Origin: Pseudomonadota bacterium
GTDB taxonomy: Bacteria; Pseudomonadota; Gammaproteobacteria; Burkholderiales; Burkholderiaceae_E
NCBI GenBank assembly: GCA_023388075.1
Contig: JAEWGX010000022.1
Span: 1 to 31,428, forward strand
Direction: 5' to 3'
Length of the DNA: 31,428 nucleotides
Below the pieces are notes generated by a model. That model was not told the origin of the DNA, searched no databases, and worked only from the letters and a program-made list of their open reading frames with translations. Each line of letters starts with the position of its first letter. The first letter of the stretch is position 1. A program made the translations under genes and the position numbers. Shown piece after piece: positions 17,304-24,277 of the stretch.

Positions 17304-19739
17304 TCAGGCCCTCAGCCGGGCCCCGTATTCCCGCACGAGGAAACCGAGCGCGTCCGCCACGGCGGCGTCCACCTCGGCATCGGCCAACGTACGTTCAGTA
17401 TCTTGCATCCAGAACCGGAAAGCAAGGCTTTTCTCCTTATTTTCCAATCCCTTACCGCGATATTCGTCGAACAGCTTGACGTTTCGGACACAAGCTGTTG
17501 TTGTGTTGATTCTACAATAGTTGCGAAGTCGGCTTAACAATTCCCCTGCAAGCACCTGATCCGACACGACTATCGCCAGGTCGCGGATGGCCGGGGGATA
17601 CTTGCTCATAGGCTGGGGCGCGGGGACCGGGCGCGCCAGGATGCCCTCCAGGTCTAGCTCGCACAGCAGCACCGATCTGGGAAGATCGAGCTGCTCCGCG
17701 AGGCGTGGATGCAGCGCGCCCAGCCAGCCGATCGCGCGGCCGGCATTGTCCAGGACGCGTGCGGACTGACCCGGATGCAGGGCCGGATGCTCGGACGGGG
17801 CCAGCTCCAGGTTCGCCTCGTGGTGGGCGGCAAGCAGGTCCGCCTTGAGATCGAAGAAGTCGACCATGCGCGAGGCGGCGCCCCATTGCTCCTCCACCAC
17901 CGGGCCATACGCCAACGCCGCCAGGCGCAGGGGCTGCGCGACGCCGGCCACGGTGAACGGTCCCCCCGGCTGCCCGGGCACGCGCAGGTAGGCGCGTCCG
18001 GCCTCGAAGAGGCGCACGCGGTCGGCCTTGCGGTTGACGTTGTACACCAGCGTGGCGAGCAGGCCGCTCCAGAGCGTCGTGCGCATCACGTCGAGGTTCT
18101 CCGCGATCGGGTTCAGCAGCGGCACCGGCTTCTCGCCGCCGCCATAGCGATCCTCGTCGCGACTGGACACGAAGCTGTAGTTCACCACCTCCTGGTAGTC
18201 GCGCGCGGCCCAACGGCGCTTGACCTCCAGCACCGACAGCCGACCCTCCGGCGCCGGGCGCATGCGGGCGCTCGCGCGGGGCGGCGCCGTGCCGATGCGC
18301 TCGTAGCCGTAGAGCCGCACCACCTCCTCGATCAGGTCCTCCTCGATCGCGACATCGAATCGCTGCGGCGGCGGCGTCACCTCGATGTCGTCGCTTGCCT
18401 CGTCGACACGCCATTGGAGCCCCAGGCGCGTGAACGCGCTGGTGCAGTCCTCGCGTGTGAGCGGCAGCCCGCTGACCTTGCGGGCGCGGGCAACCCGCAG
18501 CCGCACCGGCTTGCGCTCGGGCAGGCCGGTGACGATGTCGTCGACCGGGCCGGCCTCGCCGCCGCAGATGGCGAGCACCAGCGAGGTGATGTAGTCCAGG
18601 TGCTCGACGGTGGTCGAGGGGTCCACGCCTCGCTCGAAACGCTGCGCCGCGTCGGTCGAGAAGTTGTAGCGTCGGGGCCGGCCCGCGATCGAGCGCGGCC
18701 ACCAGAAGGCCGCCTCGAGGTAGATGTCGCGGGTGTCGAGCGTCACGGCGGTGGCCTCGCCGCCCATGATGCCGGCAAGGCTCTCCACCTGGGAGGCCGC
18801 CGCGATCACGCCGACCGCGAGGCCGTCCTTGGGACCGACATCGACGGTCTGGCCGTTGAGCAGCTCCAGCCGCTCTCCTTCGCGGCCCCAGCGAACCTGC
18901 AGCCCTCCGTCGATGCGGGCGAGGTCGAACACGTGCGTGGGACGGCCGAGCTCGAGCATCACGTAGTTGGAGATGTCCACCAGCGCGGAGATGGGCCGCT
19001 GCCCTGCCCGCGCAAGGCGCTCCCGGATCCACAGCGGCGTGGGTGCGCGCGCATCCACCCCGCGCACGATGCGGCCGGAGAAGCGGCCGCAGAGATCCGG
19101 GGCGCTCACCTCGACCGGCAACCGGTCCGCGATGGTGGGCACGAGCGGCTTGAACGGCGGAGGCGTGTAGGGCGCGCCGGTGATCGCGGCCACTTCCCGC
19201 GCGACGCCCGTGACCGACATGCAGTGAGCGAGGTTCGGCGTGAGCTTCAGCAGGAACACCTGGTCGTCCAGGCGCAGTGCCTCGCGCAGGTCCGTCCCCG
19301 TGGCCGACTCGGCCTCGAGCTCCAGCAGGCCCGAGTGGTCGTCGGCCAGCGCCAGCTCCCGGGCCGAGCACAGCATGCCCCGGCTCTGGACGCCGCGCAT
19401 GGTGCCGACCCCGATCGTGGTTCCGCCGGGAAGCGTCGCGCCGGGAAGCGCGAGCGGAGCCAGCATGCCTTCGCGCACGTTCGGCGCGCCGCACACCACC
19501 TGCACCGGCTTGCCATCCGGGGCGGCGCTGCCGGCGTCCACCTCGCACACCGTGAGGCGATCGGCATCCGGATGCTTGCGCGTGCTCAGCACGCGAGCCA
19601 CCACGACGCCGGTGAAGGGAGGTGCCACCGGCCCGCGCTCCTCCACCTCGAGGCCGGACATCGTCAGGCGATGCTCGAGCGTCGCGGCATCGATGTCGGG
19701 ATCGCAGTAGGCACGCAGCCAGCTCTCTGGAATCTTCAT
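17304..19739 (-). CDS. pheT: Phenylalanyl-tRNA synthetase beta subunit
   Basis: 811 residues, full length; forms the (alpha beta)2 enzyme with PheS. The order is: N-terminal B1 and the tRNA-binding OB fold (about 39-150, VVARVLSTRKHPDADRLTVCEVD), B3/B4 editing region (about 210-385), B5 (about 410-480), a catalytic-like domain, and the C-terminal anticodon-binding FDX-ACB domain (from about 718, with LFDEYRGKGLENKEKSLAFRF). The last domain includes a stretch, RNYCRINTTTACVRN, encoded by unusually A+T-rich codons for this genome and containing a perfect 9-bp inverted repeat. It starts 12 bases after the pheS stop. Confidence 0.97.
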   Translation of the reverse strand: MKIPESWLRAYCDPDIDAATLEHRLTMSGLEVEERGPVAPPFTGVVVARVLSTRKHPDADRLTVCEVDAGSAAPDGKPVQVVCGAPNVREGMLAPLALPGATLPGGTTIGVGTMRGVQSRGMLCSARELALADDHSGLLELEAESATGTDLREALRLDDQVFLLKLTPNLAHCMSVTGVAREVAAITGAPYTPPPFKPLVPTIADRLPVEVSAPDLCGRFSGRIVRGVDARAPTPLWIRERLARAGQRPISALVDISNYVMLELGRPTHVFDLARIDGGLQVRWGREGERLELLNGQTVDVGPKDGLAVGVIAAASQVESLAGIMGGEATAVTLDTRDIYLEAAFWWPRSIAGRPRRYNFSTDAAQRFERGVDPSTTVEHLDYITSLVLAICGGEAGPVDDIVTGLPERKPVRLRVARARKVSGLPLTREDCTSAFTRLGLQWRVDEASDDIEVTPPPQRFDVAIEEDLIEEVVRLYGYERIGTAPPRASARMRPAPEGRLSVLEVKRRWAARDYQEVVNYSFVSSRDEDRYGGGEKPVPLLNPIAENLDVMRTTLWSGLLATLVYNVNRKADRVRLFEAGRAYLRVPGQPGGPFTVAGVAQPLRLAALAYGPVVEEQWGAASRMVDFFDLKADLLAAHHEANLELAPSEHPALHPGQSARVLDNAGRAIGWLGALHPRLAEQLDLPRSVLLCELDLEGILARPVPAPQPMSKYPPAIRDLAIVVSDQVLAGELLSRLRNYCRINTTTACVRNVKLFDEYRGKGLENKEKSLAFRFWMQDTERTLADAEVDAAVADALGFLVREYGARLRA
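17470..17499 (-). repeat. 9-bp inverted repeat in the pheT coding sequence
   Basis: AACAGCTTG at 17470-17478 and its exact complement CAAGCTGTT at 17491-17499, separated by 12 bases. It lies in the A+T-rich patch at the 3' end of pheT, about 250 bases upstream of ihfA. It could form an mRNA stem-loop or be a protein site; no function is shown. Confidence 0.6.
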
Positions 19740-19751
19740 CGCGGTCGGGCG

Positions 19752-20774
19752 TCAGGCGAACTGGCGCAGGAAGCGCAGGTCGTTCTCGAAGAACAGGCGC
19801 AGGTCGTCGACGCCATAGCGCAGCATGGCGAGGCGCTCCACGCCCGAGCCGAAGGCGAATCCGATGTAGCGCTCCGGATCAAGCCCGATGTTTCGCACCA
19901 CGTTGGGGTGCACCTGCCCCGAGCCGGACACTTCCAGCCAGCGGCCCTTGAGCGGGCCGTCCGCAAAGCGCATGTCGATCTCGGCCGACGGCTCCGTGAA
20001 GGGGAAGTACGACGGGCGAAAGCGCACGTCGATGTCGTCGCGCTCGAAGAACCGGTGCAGGAAATCCGTATAGACGCTCTTCAGGTCCGCGAAGCTCACG
20101 TCCTCGTCGATCCACATGCCCTCGATCTGGTGGAACATCGGCGAGTGGGTGGCGTCGGAATCCACGCGGTAGGTCTTGCCGGGGACGATGACCTTGATCG
20201 GCGGCTCGTGCGCCCGCGCATAGCGGATCTGCATCGGGCTGGTATGCGTGCGCAGCACCAGCGGATCGGTCGCGCCGGGCGCCTGCGGGGCGACGTAGAA
20301 GGTGTCGTGCATCGAACGCGCCGGATGGTCCGCCGGCATGTTGAGCGCGGTGAAGTTGAAGAAGTCCTCCTCGATCTCCGGGCCGTCCGCGACGTCGAAG
20401 CCGATGGAGTGGAAGATCTGCTCGATGCGGGCGATCGCGAGCGAGATGGGGTGGAGCCCGCCAGTGCCGCTGCCGCGGCCGGGCAGCGTGACATCGATCC
20501 GCTCCGCGGCAAGCTTGCGTTGCAGCTCGGCTTCGCGCAGCGCCTCGGCGCGCTCGGCTACGAGCGCCTCGATGCGTTGCTTGAGCCGGTTGAGCGCCTG
20601 CCCGCGACGGGCCTTCTCCTCGCCCTGCAGCTTGCCGAGCGCTTTCATCATGGCGGTGACCGCCCCCGACTTGCCGAGGAACGCCGCCTTGGCGTCGGCG
20701 AGCCGCGCTTCGTCGCTCACCGCGGCAAGCTGCTCGCGGGCCCGCCCGACCAGACTCTCGAGATCGTCGTCCAT
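19752..20774 (-). CDS. pheS: Phenylalanyl-tRNA synthetase alpha subunit
   Basis: 340 residues, full length. The N-terminal coiled coil (about 1-85) contacts tRNA. The class II catalytic core follows: HPISLAIARIEQIFHSIGFDVADGPEIE (motif 1), RTHTSPMQIRYA, the motif 2 region PGKTYRVDSDATHSPMFHQIEG and motif 3 near the end (GFAFGSGVERLAMLRYGVDDLR). It makes the aminoacyl-adenylate and charges tRNA-Phe together with PheT. The gap to rplT is only about 47 bases, with no visible pheM-like leader peptide or attenuator, unlike E. coli, where phenylalanine-tRNA levels control pheST. Confidence 0.98.
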   Translation of the reverse strand: MDDDLESLVGRAREQLAAVSDEARLADAKAAFLGKSGAVTAMMKALGKLQGEEKARRGQALNRLKQRIEALVAERAEALREAELQRKLAAERIDVTLPGRGSGTGGLHPISLAIARIEQIFHSIGFDVADGPEIEEDFFNFTALNMPADHPARSMHDTFYVAPQAPGATDPLVLRTHTSPMQIRYARAHEPPIKVIVPGKTYRVDSDATHSPMFHQIEGMWIDEDVSFADLKSVYTDFLHRFFERDDIDVRFRPSYFPFTEPSAEIDMRFADGPLKGRWLEVSGSGQVHPNVVRNIGLDPERYIGFAFGSGVERLAMLRYGVDDLRLFFENDLRFLRQFA

Positions 20775-20821
20775 GATTGGCGACTCCGGAACGGCACCGA
20801 GCCGCCCCGGAGCAGGCGCTG

Positions 20822-21196
20822 TCAGGCCGCCTGCGCGGCCGAGCCGAGATTCGCCTTGACCTGCTCGACGATGGCGGCGAAGGCCGCCTTGTCGTTCACG
20901 GCGAGCTCGGCAAGCACCTTGCGGTCGATCCCGATCTCGGCCTTGTCCAGGCCGTTCATGAAGACACTGTAGGTCAGGCCGTGCTCGCGCGCCGCGGCGT
21001 TGATCCGCGTGATCCAGAGCGCCCGGAACACGCGCTTGCGGGTGCGGCGATCACGGTAGGCATACTGCCCCGCCTTCATCACCGCCTGCTTGGCGATGCG
21101 GAAGACGTTGCCGCGGCGGCCGCGGTAGCCTTTGGCCTGGGCGAGGACCTTCTTGTGGCGCGCCTTCGCGACTACGCCTCTCTTGACTCGTGGCAT
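20822..21196 (-). CDS. rplT: Ribosomal protein bL20
   Basis: 124 residues, typical length. It has the very basic N-terminal helix (MPRVKRGVVAKARHKKVLAQAKGYRGRRGN) that threads through 23S rRNA, and the globular C-terminal half (LWITRINAAAREHGLTYSVFMNGL). Needed early in large-subunit assembly. In E. coli the protein also represses its own operon by binding the mRNA upstream of rpmI. The ATG has CGGAGAAAG in front and lies 13 bases after the rpmI stop. Confidence 0.99.
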   Translation of the reverse strand: MPRVKRGVVAKARHKKVLAQAKGYRGRRGNVFRIAKQAVMKAGQYAYRDRRTRKRVFRALWITRINAAAREHGLTYSVFMNGLDKAEIGIDRKVLAELAVNDKAAFAAIVEQVKANLGSAAQAA

Positions 21197-21209
21197 GTCT
21201 TTCTCCGGT

Positions 21210-21407
21210 TCAGGCGTAGGGCATCATGGCGCGGACACTCACCGTATCCGCCTCGTGCACCTGCACGGCGCCCCGCAACTGGCGCTTGTTCTTGGTGGTC
21301 TTCTTGGTGAGGATGTGGCGCTTGAACGCCTGGCCGCGCTTGACCGTGCCGCCCGGACGAACGCGGAACCGCTTGGCCGCGCTCTTCTTCGTCTTCATCT
21401 TGGACAT
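21210..21407 (-). CDS. rpmI: Ribosomal protein bL35
   Basis: 65 residues, the exact family length, with MSKMKTKKSAAKRFRVRPGG and the KRGQAFKRHILTKKTTKNKRQLRG block. Component of the large subunit near the tRNA exit side. It is preceded by a 159-base intercistronic region that contains a TATAAT-like box and a strong stem-loop (separate entries), the position where L20-dependent control acts in E. coli. Confidence 0.98.
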   Translation of the reverse strand: MSKMKTKKSAAKRFRVRPGGTVKRGQAFKRHILTKKTTKNKRQLRGAVQVHEADTVSVRAMMPYA

Positions 21408-21462
21408 GGGAGTACCTTGAACCTGGCCTCGCGCCCGATCGAGGTGACGCGCTCCCGCCCCT

Positions 21463-21486
21463 CGGCCCCGGGAGAACCGGGAGCCG
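21463..21486 (-). promoter_or_regulatory. Stem-loop in the infC-rpmI leader, possible L20 control site
   Basis: CGGC-CCCGG-GAGAA-CCGGG-A-GCCG on the plus strand: nine base pairs with one bulged base and a five-base loop, about 55 bases before the rpmI ATG. The E. coli L20 operator lies in the corresponding region as an mRNA pseudoknot. Similarity is positional; I could not align the sequences. Confidence 0.35.
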
Positions 21487-21545
21487 GCATGCGGCAGCCT
21501 TGCGTGCTTGTGGGACCCGCCCGACGTTCGAAAGCCAAGCCTTCG

Positions 21546-21551
21546 ATTATA
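21546..21551 (-). promoter_or_regulatory. Candidate internal promoter for rpmI-rplT
   Basis: On the minus strand TATAAT appears just after the infC stop, in GC-rich surroundings. The -35 region is poor. It would give rpmI-rplT a leader of about 130 bases that includes the stem-loop. Such an internal promoter would let ribosomal protein genes be expressed apart from thrS. Confidence 0.4.
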
Positions 21552-21566
21552 GCAGGCGGTCTGGGG

Positions 21567-22088
21567 CTATTTCTTCTTGCGGGGGGCGACCATCATCACC
21601 ATCTGGCGCCCTTCCATCCGGGGCATCGACTCGACCTGGGCGATCTCCTCGATGTCCTGGCGCACGCGCGCGAGCAGGCGGGCGCCGAACTCCTGGTGGG
21701 CCATTTCACGCCCACGGAAACGCAGGGTCACCTTGACCTTGTCGCCATCCTCCAGGAAGTGACGCATGTTGCGCATCTTGATGGCGTAGTCGCCTTCGTC
21801 CGTGGCCGGGCGGAACTTCACTTCCTTCACCTGGACGATCTTCTGCCGCGCCTTCGCCTCGTTGGCGCGCTTCTGTTCCTGGTAGCGGAACTTGCCGTAG
21901 TCCATCAGGCGACAGACAGGCGGCGACGCGGTGGGTGCGATCTCCACCAGATCCACGTCTTTCTCTTCGGCGAGGCGGCGGGCCTCCCCGAGGCGCACGA
22001 CGCCGAGTGGCTCGTTGTCCACGCCGATCAGGCGGACTTCCGGGGCCGTGATCTCGCCATTGAGGCGATGGTTGCGTTCTGTAGCGAT
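21567..22088 (-). CDS. infC: Translation initiation factor IF-3, ATC start
   Basis: 173 residues when read from an ATC codon at 22088-22086. IF3 keeps the large subunit off the 30S and discriminates against wrong start codons. From this start the protein has the expected N-terminus (RNHRLNGEITAPEVRLIGVDNEPLGVV), then the linker helix and the C-terminal domain (KEVKFRPATDEGDYAIKMRNMRHFL). The first ATG in frame (22022) would cut off the conserved first strand, and a GGAGAG site sits seven bases before the ATC. infC is known for starting with AUU or AUC in many bacteria, so that IF3 represses its own translation. This gene fits that rule. Confidence 0.95.
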   Translation of the reverse strand: MATERNHRLNGEITAPEVRLIGVDNEPLGVVRLGEARRLAEEKDVDLVEIAPTASPPVCRLMDYGKFRYQEQKRANEAKARQKIVQVKEVKFRPATDEGDYAIKMRNMRHFLEDGDKVKVTLRFRGREMAHQEFGARLLARVRQDIEEIAQVESMPRMEGRQMVMMVAPRKKK

Positions 22089-22094
22089 GCTGAA

Positions 22095-22100
22095 CTCTCC
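22095..22100 (-). promoter_or_regulatory. infC ribosome binding site that fixes the ATC start
   Basis: GGAGAG on the minus strand, six bases upstream of the ATC at 22088-22086. No other start codon in frame has such a site. This decides the rare start. Confidence 0.7.
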
Positions 22101-22137
22101 GAAGAAATGAATCGATCTGCTGACTCGCGCCGGACCT

Positions 22138-22155
22138 CATGCGCACTCGCGCATG
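22138..22155 (-). repeat. Perfect stem-loop between thrS and infC
   Basis: CATGCGC-ACTC-GCGCATG: seven base pairs and a four-base loop in the 82-base thrS-infC gap. No U run follows on the minus strand, so it is more likely an mRNA stability or processing element than a terminator. Confidence 0.45.
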
Positions 22156-22170
22156 TGCCGGACCCCGGGG

Positions 22171-24093
22171 TCAATTGCCGGCCGGGACACCCTTGGACGA
22201 GATATCTGCGTCGATTCTTTCCAGGAGTTCCTCCAGCGTCATTACACCAAGATCCAGGCCGCCACGCGCACGAACAGCCACCCGCCCTGCCTGCCTTTCC
22301 TTCTCACCGACGACGACCAGATACGGGATTTTCTGCAGGCTATGCTCCCTTATCTTATAGCCGATCTTGTCGCCCCGCAAATCCATGTTGGCCCTAAGCC
22401 CTTGTTTTTCCAGGGCCGCGGTCACCTGCCTGGCGTAGTCCGCCTGGGCGTCGGTGATGCTCAGGACTACCGCCTGGACCGGAGCCAACCAGGTGGGCAG
22501 CGCGCCGGCGCAATTTTCCAGCAGGATGCCGATGAAGCGCTCCATCGAGCCGACGATCGCGCGGTGGAGCATCACCGGGCGTCGCCGGCTGTTGTCTTCA
22601 GCCACGTACTCCGCGTCCAGCCGCTCGGGCATCATCGGATCCACCTGCATGGTGCCGAGCTGCCAGGCCCGGCCGATCGAATCCTTCAGGTGGTACTCGA
22701 TCTTCGGGCCATAGAAGGCGCCCTCGCCCGGCAGCTCTTCCCAGGCCACGTCGCAGGCACGCAGCGCGGCGCGCAGGGTGTTCTCGGCCCGGTCCCACTC
22801 CTCGTCGGTGCCCAGCCGCTTCTCCGGGCGCAGCGCGAGCTTGAGCGTCACCTCCGTGAAGCCGAAATCGGCGTAGACCCGCATCGCCTGGCGATGGAAC
22901 GCGGTCACCTCGGCCTCGACCTGCTCCTCCGTGCAGAAGACATGGCCGTCGTCCTGCGTGAAGGCGCGGACCCGCATGATTCCGTGCAGCGCGCCGGATG
23001 GCTCGTTGCGGTGGCAGGCCCCGAACTCGCCATAGCGGATCGGCAGCTCACGGTAGCTGCGCAGGCTCGAGTTGTACACCTGCACGTGGCCAGGGCAGTT
23101 CATCGGCTTCACCGCGTACTCGCGCTTCTCCGAGGCGGTGAAGAACATGTTCTCCTGGTAGTTGTCCCAGTGCCCGGAGCGCTTCCAGAGGCCGACGTCC
23201 AGGATCTGCGGACACTTCACCTCCTGGTAGCCGCTTTCCCGGTAGACGCTGCGCATGTACTGCTCCACCTGCTGCCACAGCACATAGCCCTTCGGATGCC
23301 AGAACACCATGCCGGGCGCCTCTTCCTGCAGGTGGAAGAGGTCGAGCTCGCGGCCGAGGCGCCGGTGGTCGCGCCGCTCCGCCTCCTCCAGCATGTGCAG
23401 GTACGCATCCTGGTCCTCCTTGCGGGCCCAGGCGGTGCCGTAGATGCGCTGGAGCATCTCGTTGTTCGAATCGCCGCGCCAGTAGGCCCCGGCAAGCTTC
23501 ATCAGCTTGAAGACCTTGAGCCGGCCGGTGGAGGGGACGTGCGGCCCTCGACAGAGATCGACGAATTCGCCCTCGCGGTACAGGCCGATCGGCTCGTCCG
23601 CCGGGATCGCCGCGATGATCTCCGCCTTGTACTTCTCGCCGATCGACTCGAAGTAGCGCACCGCATCGTCGCGCTGCCAGACCTCCCGGGTGACTTTCTC
23701 GTCGCGCCTGGCGAGCTCGCGCATGCGAGCCTCGATGCGCTCCAGGTCTTCCGGCGTGAACGGGCGCTTGTAGGCGAAGTCGTAGTAGAAACCGTTGTCG
23801 ATCACCGGCCCGATGGTGACCTGCGCGTCCGGAAAGAGGTCTTTCACCGCGTACGCGAGCAGGTGGGCGGTGGAGTGGCGGATGATGTCCAGCCCCTCCG
23901 GATCCTTGTCCGTGACGATCGCGACCTGGGCGTCCGATTCCACGACATGCGAGACATCCACCAGCTTGCCGTCGACCTTGCCGGCCAGGGCGGCCTTGGC
24001 GAGACCCGGTCCGATGGACGCCGCGATCTCGGCGACGGTGACCGGGCCATCGAAACGCTTCCGGGACCCGTCCGGCAGGGTGATGTTAGGCAC
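22171..24093 (-). CDS. thrS: Threonyl-tRNA synthetase, GTG start
   Basis: 640 residues, against about 642 in E. coli. The N-terminal TGS domain (PNITLPDGSRKRFDG, about 1-60), the editing domain (HSTAHLLAYAV, about 70-230), the class II core and the C-terminal anticodon-binding domain are all present. Likely zinc ligands are the cysteine in KPMNCPGHVQVY, the histidine in GACHRNEPSG and the one in LHRAIVGSMERF. The start is the GTG at 24093: the frame stays open further, but that extension runs into tRNA-Val and is not protein. The leader between tRNA-Val and the GTG is about 30 bases with no clear ribosome site. First protein gene of the operon. Confidence 0.97.
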   Translation of the reverse strand: MPNITLPDGSRKRFDGPVTVAEIAASIGPGLAKAALAGKVDGKLVDVSHVVESDAQVAIVTDKDPEGLDIIRHSTAHLLAYAVKDLFPDAQVTIGPVIDNGFYYDFAYKRPFTPEDLERIEARMRELARRDEKVTREVWQRDDAVRYFESIGEKYKAEIIAAIPADEPIGLYREGEFVDLCRGPHVPSTGRLKVFKLMKLAGAYWRGDSNNEMLQRIYGTAWARKEDQDAYLHMLEEAERRDHRRLGRELDLFHLQEEAPGMVFWHPKGYVLWQQVEQYMRSVYRESGYQEVKCPQILDVGLWKRSGHWDNYQENMFFTASEKREYAVKPMNCPGHVQVYNSSLRSYRELPIRYGEFGACHRNEPSGALHGIMRVRAFTQDDGHVFCTEEQVEAEVTAFHRQAMRVYADFGFTEVTLKLALRPEKRLGTDEEWDRAENTLRAALRACDVAWEELPGEGAFYGPKIEYHLKDSIGRAWQLGTMQVDPMMPERLDAEYVAEDNSRRRPVMLHRAIVGSMERFIGILLENCAGALPTWLAPVQAVVLSITDAQADYARQVTAALEKQGLRANMDLRGDKIGYKIREHSLQKIPYLVVVGEKERQAGRVAVRARGGLDLGVMTLEELLERIDADISSKGVPAGN

Positions 24094-24123
24094 GTATGGG
24101 AGAAGGGCTCGCGGAGAAAAGAC

Positions 24124-24200
24124 TGGTAGGCGCGATTGGATTCGAACCAACGACCCCCACCATGTCAAGGTGGTGCTCTAACCAACTGAGCTACGCGCCT
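24124..24200 (-). tRNA. tRNA-Val (anticodon GAC)
   Basis: A 77-base cloverleaf on the minus strand: acceptor AGGCGCG pairs with CGCGCCT. D arm GCTC-GAGC; anticodon arm CCACC/GGTGG with loop TTGACAT, so the anticodon is GAC, reading GUC/GUU. T arm has TTCGAAT, and CCA is encoded. It lies about 30 bases upstream of thrS, so the thrS mRNA would probably be released by 3' processing of this tRNA if both share one transcript. Confidence 0.97.
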
Positions 24201-24212
24201 GCTGCGACGGGC

Positions 24213-24220
24213 AGTATATA
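24213..24220 (-). promoter_or_regulatory. Candidate promoter of tRNA-Val and thrS
   Basis: TATATACT on the minus strand, 12-20 bases ahead of the tRNA, is the only A+T-rich spot between the DUF1631 stop and the tRNA. It is followed by a GC-rich discriminator, as in stable-RNA promoters under stringent control. No good -35 hexamer is seen. Confidence 0.4.
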
Positions 24221-24277
24221 TCAGAGTCACCCTCGCACCGCCGTCGCCTGGCGGCCGCGCACGTGACGATGGCGGCC

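Noticed and set aside
20775..20821. pheM-like attenuator before pheS
   Set aside because: The gap has only 47 bases, with no Phe-rich leader frame and no U-run hairpin.
17709..20972. 1087-residue plus-strand frame over pheT/pheS/rplT
   Set aside because: Shadow of three certain minus-strand genes; composition is that of antisense translation.
24094..24168. N-terminal extension of thrS (MTWWGSLVRIQSRL...)
   Set aside because: It is read through tRNA-Val. The real protein starts at GTG 24093 with the TGS domain.
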